Under the pieces are notes generated by a model that was not told where the DNA came from, searched no databases, and saw only the letters and a program-made list of their open reading frames with translations. From positions 1-6,863 of the forward strand of contig JAFLJU010000440.1 in NCBI GenBank assembly GCA_022712835.1: 6,863 bases of DNA. Direction: 5' to 3'. Of this stretch, positions 5,515 through 6,863 are shown piece after piece. The translations under genes and the position numbers were made by a program. This DNA comes from Desulfobacteraceae bacterium (lineage in GTDB: Bacteria; Desulfobacterota; Desulfobacteria; Desulfobacterales; Desulfobacteraceae). Position 1 is the stretch's first letter. The number at the start of each line of letters is the position of its first letter.

Positions 5515-6135
5515 ATGAGTAAAAAAACAAAATCCATTATATTCCTGTTTTTTGTCCTTATCATTTCCAATGGAGCGCTGTCCTTAGCTGTGGCCGATGA
5601 CGACCACAAAGAAAAGAAATGGTATCAAAAAATCTTGGACCATGATGATGAGAATACCAACATCAGGCATCGGGAAAGGAAGCGGGAACGCCATAGAGAG
5701 GAGGATCACCATAAAAGTTATCTGAGACAAATTAACAATTCGACCTACGAAGAGGAGTGCGGTGCTTGCCATTTTGTATATCAGCCCGGACTATTACCCT
5801 CAGCTTCTTGGGTACAAATACTCGCAAACCTTGATGACCATTTCGGAGAGATGATCGAACTGGATAACGATTCAAGAAAGATCATTGCAGATTATTTAAA
5901 ATCGAGTAGTGCAGAATACAGCTCAGCAAAACGGGCTGTTAAAATTATGCGGAGTTTGAAGGGCAAAACTCCTTTCAAAATTACAGATATCCCATATATC
6001 ATAGAAAAACATCATGAAATATCCCTGAGTGTTCTAAAACGGGAGTCCATTGGTTCTTTATCGAACTGCTCTGCGTGCCATACGACTGCTAAAGATGGAA
6101 TTTATGAAGATGATAATGTGGTAATCCCTAAATGA
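5515..6135 (+). CDS. Exported DHC-type diheme cytochrome c
   Basis: I chose ATG 5515, preceded by AAAGGAA about 8 nt upstream, over ATG 5482, which overlaps the cooT stop and would add eleven residues before the signal peptide. The product is 206 residues. It has a classical signal sequence (MSKKTK, a hydrophobic core, cleavage near AVA|DDD) and acts in the periplasm. A charged, His-rich stretch follows (about 28-70, with RHRERKRERHREEDHH). Two c-type heme sites are CGACH (82-86) and CSACH (185-189). The blocks EECGACHF, PGLLPSASW, LDDHFGE and GSLSNCSACH are hallmarks of the DHC diheme cytochromes, known from Rhodobacter as electron partners of the SHP cytochrome. The 29-nt gap after cooT suggests the same transcript, an unusual partner for nickel genes. 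The electron donor and acceptor are unknown. Confidence 0.88.
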   Translation: MSKKTKSIIFLFFVLIISNGALSLAVADDDHKEKKWYQKILDHDDENTNIRHRERKRERHREEDHHKSYLRQINNSTYEEECGACHFVYQPGLLPSASWVQILANLDDHFGEMIELDNDSRKIIADYLKSSSAEYSSAKRAVKIMRSLKGKTPFKITDIPYIIEKHHEISLSVLKRESIGSLSNCSACHTTAKDGIYEDDNVVIPK

Positions 6136-6482
6136 AACTCACCTAACAACACTATACCCATAGTTACAAGTTAACGTCTTTATCAAAGTTGAGCTATCGA
6201 CAAGCTCACGCTTTAGATCAAACTATGCAATTTCGAGGGGCTTCTTAAAATACCCCATATTAGAGCTAAAAATTACCACGCGTTTAAAACTGCAGTGTCC
6301 GCCGTCCAATGTTTAGGATCTGCGGCTAATGCAAACATCTGCGGTTTATCCGTCAGCATGTTTTTGTTTATATATTTCACCATATCGTTGTATTTTTTCA
6401 ACAAATGCTTTATGCTCTATACCCAGATTCTAATCCCCAACCAGACAGACACGAAAACTTTATCATTCTTATTGGTTTCGCC
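6136..6482. other. Gene-poor stretch between the cytochrome gene and the IS91-family transposase
   Basis: No intact gene is supported here. Positions 6159-6227 can fold into a nested structure: CATAGTT/AACTATG (6159-6165 with 6221-6227) encloses TGAGCT/AGCTCA (6190-6195 with 6203-6208). It lacks a T-run, so a terminator role is weak. GGGG (6237-6240) faces CCCC (6253-6256). The left end of the insertion element should lie somewhere in this stretch. IS91-type elements lack inverted terminal repeats, so I cannot place it. Confidence 0.5.
6273..6429 (-). pseudogene. Possible decayed minus-strand coding remnant
   Basis: Two adjoining minus-strand frames read like protein. One runs from 6429 to a stop at 6346-6348 and includes EHKAFVEKIQRYGEIYKQ. 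The other includes KPQMFALAADPKHW and ends in TAA at 6273-6275. A single frameshift near 6346-6359 would join them. The second frame also has its own ATG at 6359 without a clear ribosome binding site. I do not recognise the product. This may be the 3' end of a gene cut by the insertion element, or a chance reading. Confidence 0.22.
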
Positions 6483-6863
6483 ATGGCTCAGTCAGCAGCA
6501 TATAATCTTGATGTTTATCAGCAGCGTAATCCTAAGGCAAGCGCATATTACAAGTGCGTCGAAAATCATTTCGAACAACTGGAACGAGCGTGGGATGATA
6601 TGTATGCACCCCGTCTGGGTTTCTGGCGGACCTATGTCATGACTGTGATCTATAAATACCTGGATTGCGGTGATTTCCATATGGGATTTGCCAGAGTGCA
6701 ATGCGAAGAATGTGGACATGAGTATCTCCTGGCGTTTTCCTGTAAGCGCAGACAGTTCTGTCCCTCCTGCCACCAGAAACGGGTGGTTGAATATGGAGAA
6801 TGGTTGCTCACAAATGTTTTAAAAGACGTCCCCCATCGACAGTGGGTGTTTAGTATTCCTAAA
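6483..6863 (+). CDS. IS91-family transposase, N-terminal part (runs off the window)
   Basis: 127 codons are open to the right edge. The N-terminal zinc-binding domain of IS91-type transposases is plain: CEECGHEYLLAF (Cys74, Cys77) followed by SCKRRQFCPSCHQKR (Cys87, Cys93, Cys96). Before it lies the usual leader with ASAYYKCVENHFEQLE and YLDCGDFHMGFARV, and after it PHRQWVFSIPK leads towards the catalytic HUH/Y2 nuclease domain, which lies beyond the window. Such enzymes move by rolling-circle transposition. The start is uncertain: ATG 6483 has no clear Shine-Dalgarno, and the frame stays open upstream to another ATG at 6405. No frameshift is seen in the visible part, so the element may be intact. 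Confidence 0.9.
   Translation, partial: MAQSAAYNLDVYQQRNPKASAYYKCVENHFEQLERAWDDMYAPRLGFWRTYVMTVIYKYLDCGDFHMGFARVQCEECGHEYLLAFSCKRRQFCPSCHQKRVVEYGEWLLTNVLKDVPHRQWVFSIPK
6483..6863 (+). mobile_element. IS91-family insertion element, partial
   Basis: Inferred from the transposase reading frame. The left boundary lies upstream of 6483, perhaps within 6136-6482, and the right end is outside the window. IS91 elements carry no inverted terminal repeats and make no target duplication, so the boundary needs comparison with an empty site or another copy. Confidence 0.6.

Noticed and set aside
6190..6208. TGAGCT/AGCTCA stem as an intrinsic terminator for the cytochrome gene
   Set aside because: The stem is short and no T-run follows. 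Recorded only as part of a structured intergenic stretch.
6295..6642. Plus-strand 115-codon frame overlapping the transposase start
   Set aside because: Out of frame with the clear IS91 zinc-domain reading frame, with no ribosome site and a composition unlike a real protein.

Overview
The window looks like a piece of an anaerobic, moderately AT-rich Desulfobacterota genome, most like a sulfate reducer of the Desulfobacter/Desulfobacula kind. This is inferred from gene content only: a secreted CbiK-type chelatase, a NikMN/CbiM-Q-O metal importer, a DUF3842-CooT pair, a DHC-type diheme cytochrome and an IS91-family element. No phylogenetic marker gene is present.

Layout. Positions 1-540 are a decayed region. 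A 95-bp segment bounded by inverted 11-mers and a CATTTCAC-rich simple repeat sit directly in front of the surviving C-terminal part of a thioredoxin-fold gene. On the minus strand, 543-1535 encodes an exported sirohydrochlorin cobaltochelatase (CbiK, periplasmic type). It is preceded by a clear adenosylcobalamin riboswitch (1658-1836, minus). On the plus strand, 2104-4761 encodes a three-gene ECF-type metal importer: a CbiM/NikM substrate-binding protein fused to a PDGLE (NikN-like) tail, the EcfT-type CbiQ, and the ATPase CbiO. It is followed by a DUF3842 protein (4852-5286), the small nickel-binding protein CooT (5294-5485) and an exported diheme cytochrome c (5515-6135), all in the same direction with short gaps. 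Positions 6136-6482 hold no convincing intact gene. From 6483 (or 6405) an IS91-family transposase begins and runs off the right edge.

How it may fit together. The PDGLE tail and the neighbouring CooT favour nickel as the imported metal, although the generic annotation of the family is cobalt. CooT is known from carbon monoxide dehydrogenase maturation as a nickel-binding protein, so the plus-strand genes read as a nickel uptake and handling operon with DUF3842 as an unexplained member. The divergent cbiK is under vitamin B12 control, and the riboswitch does not cover the importer. The importer's own leader holds a sigma-54-like GG-N10-GC element, an intrinsic terminator placed inside the leader, and an inverted repeat beside the ribosome binding site. 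This suggests a separate regulation that I cannot assign to a known signal.
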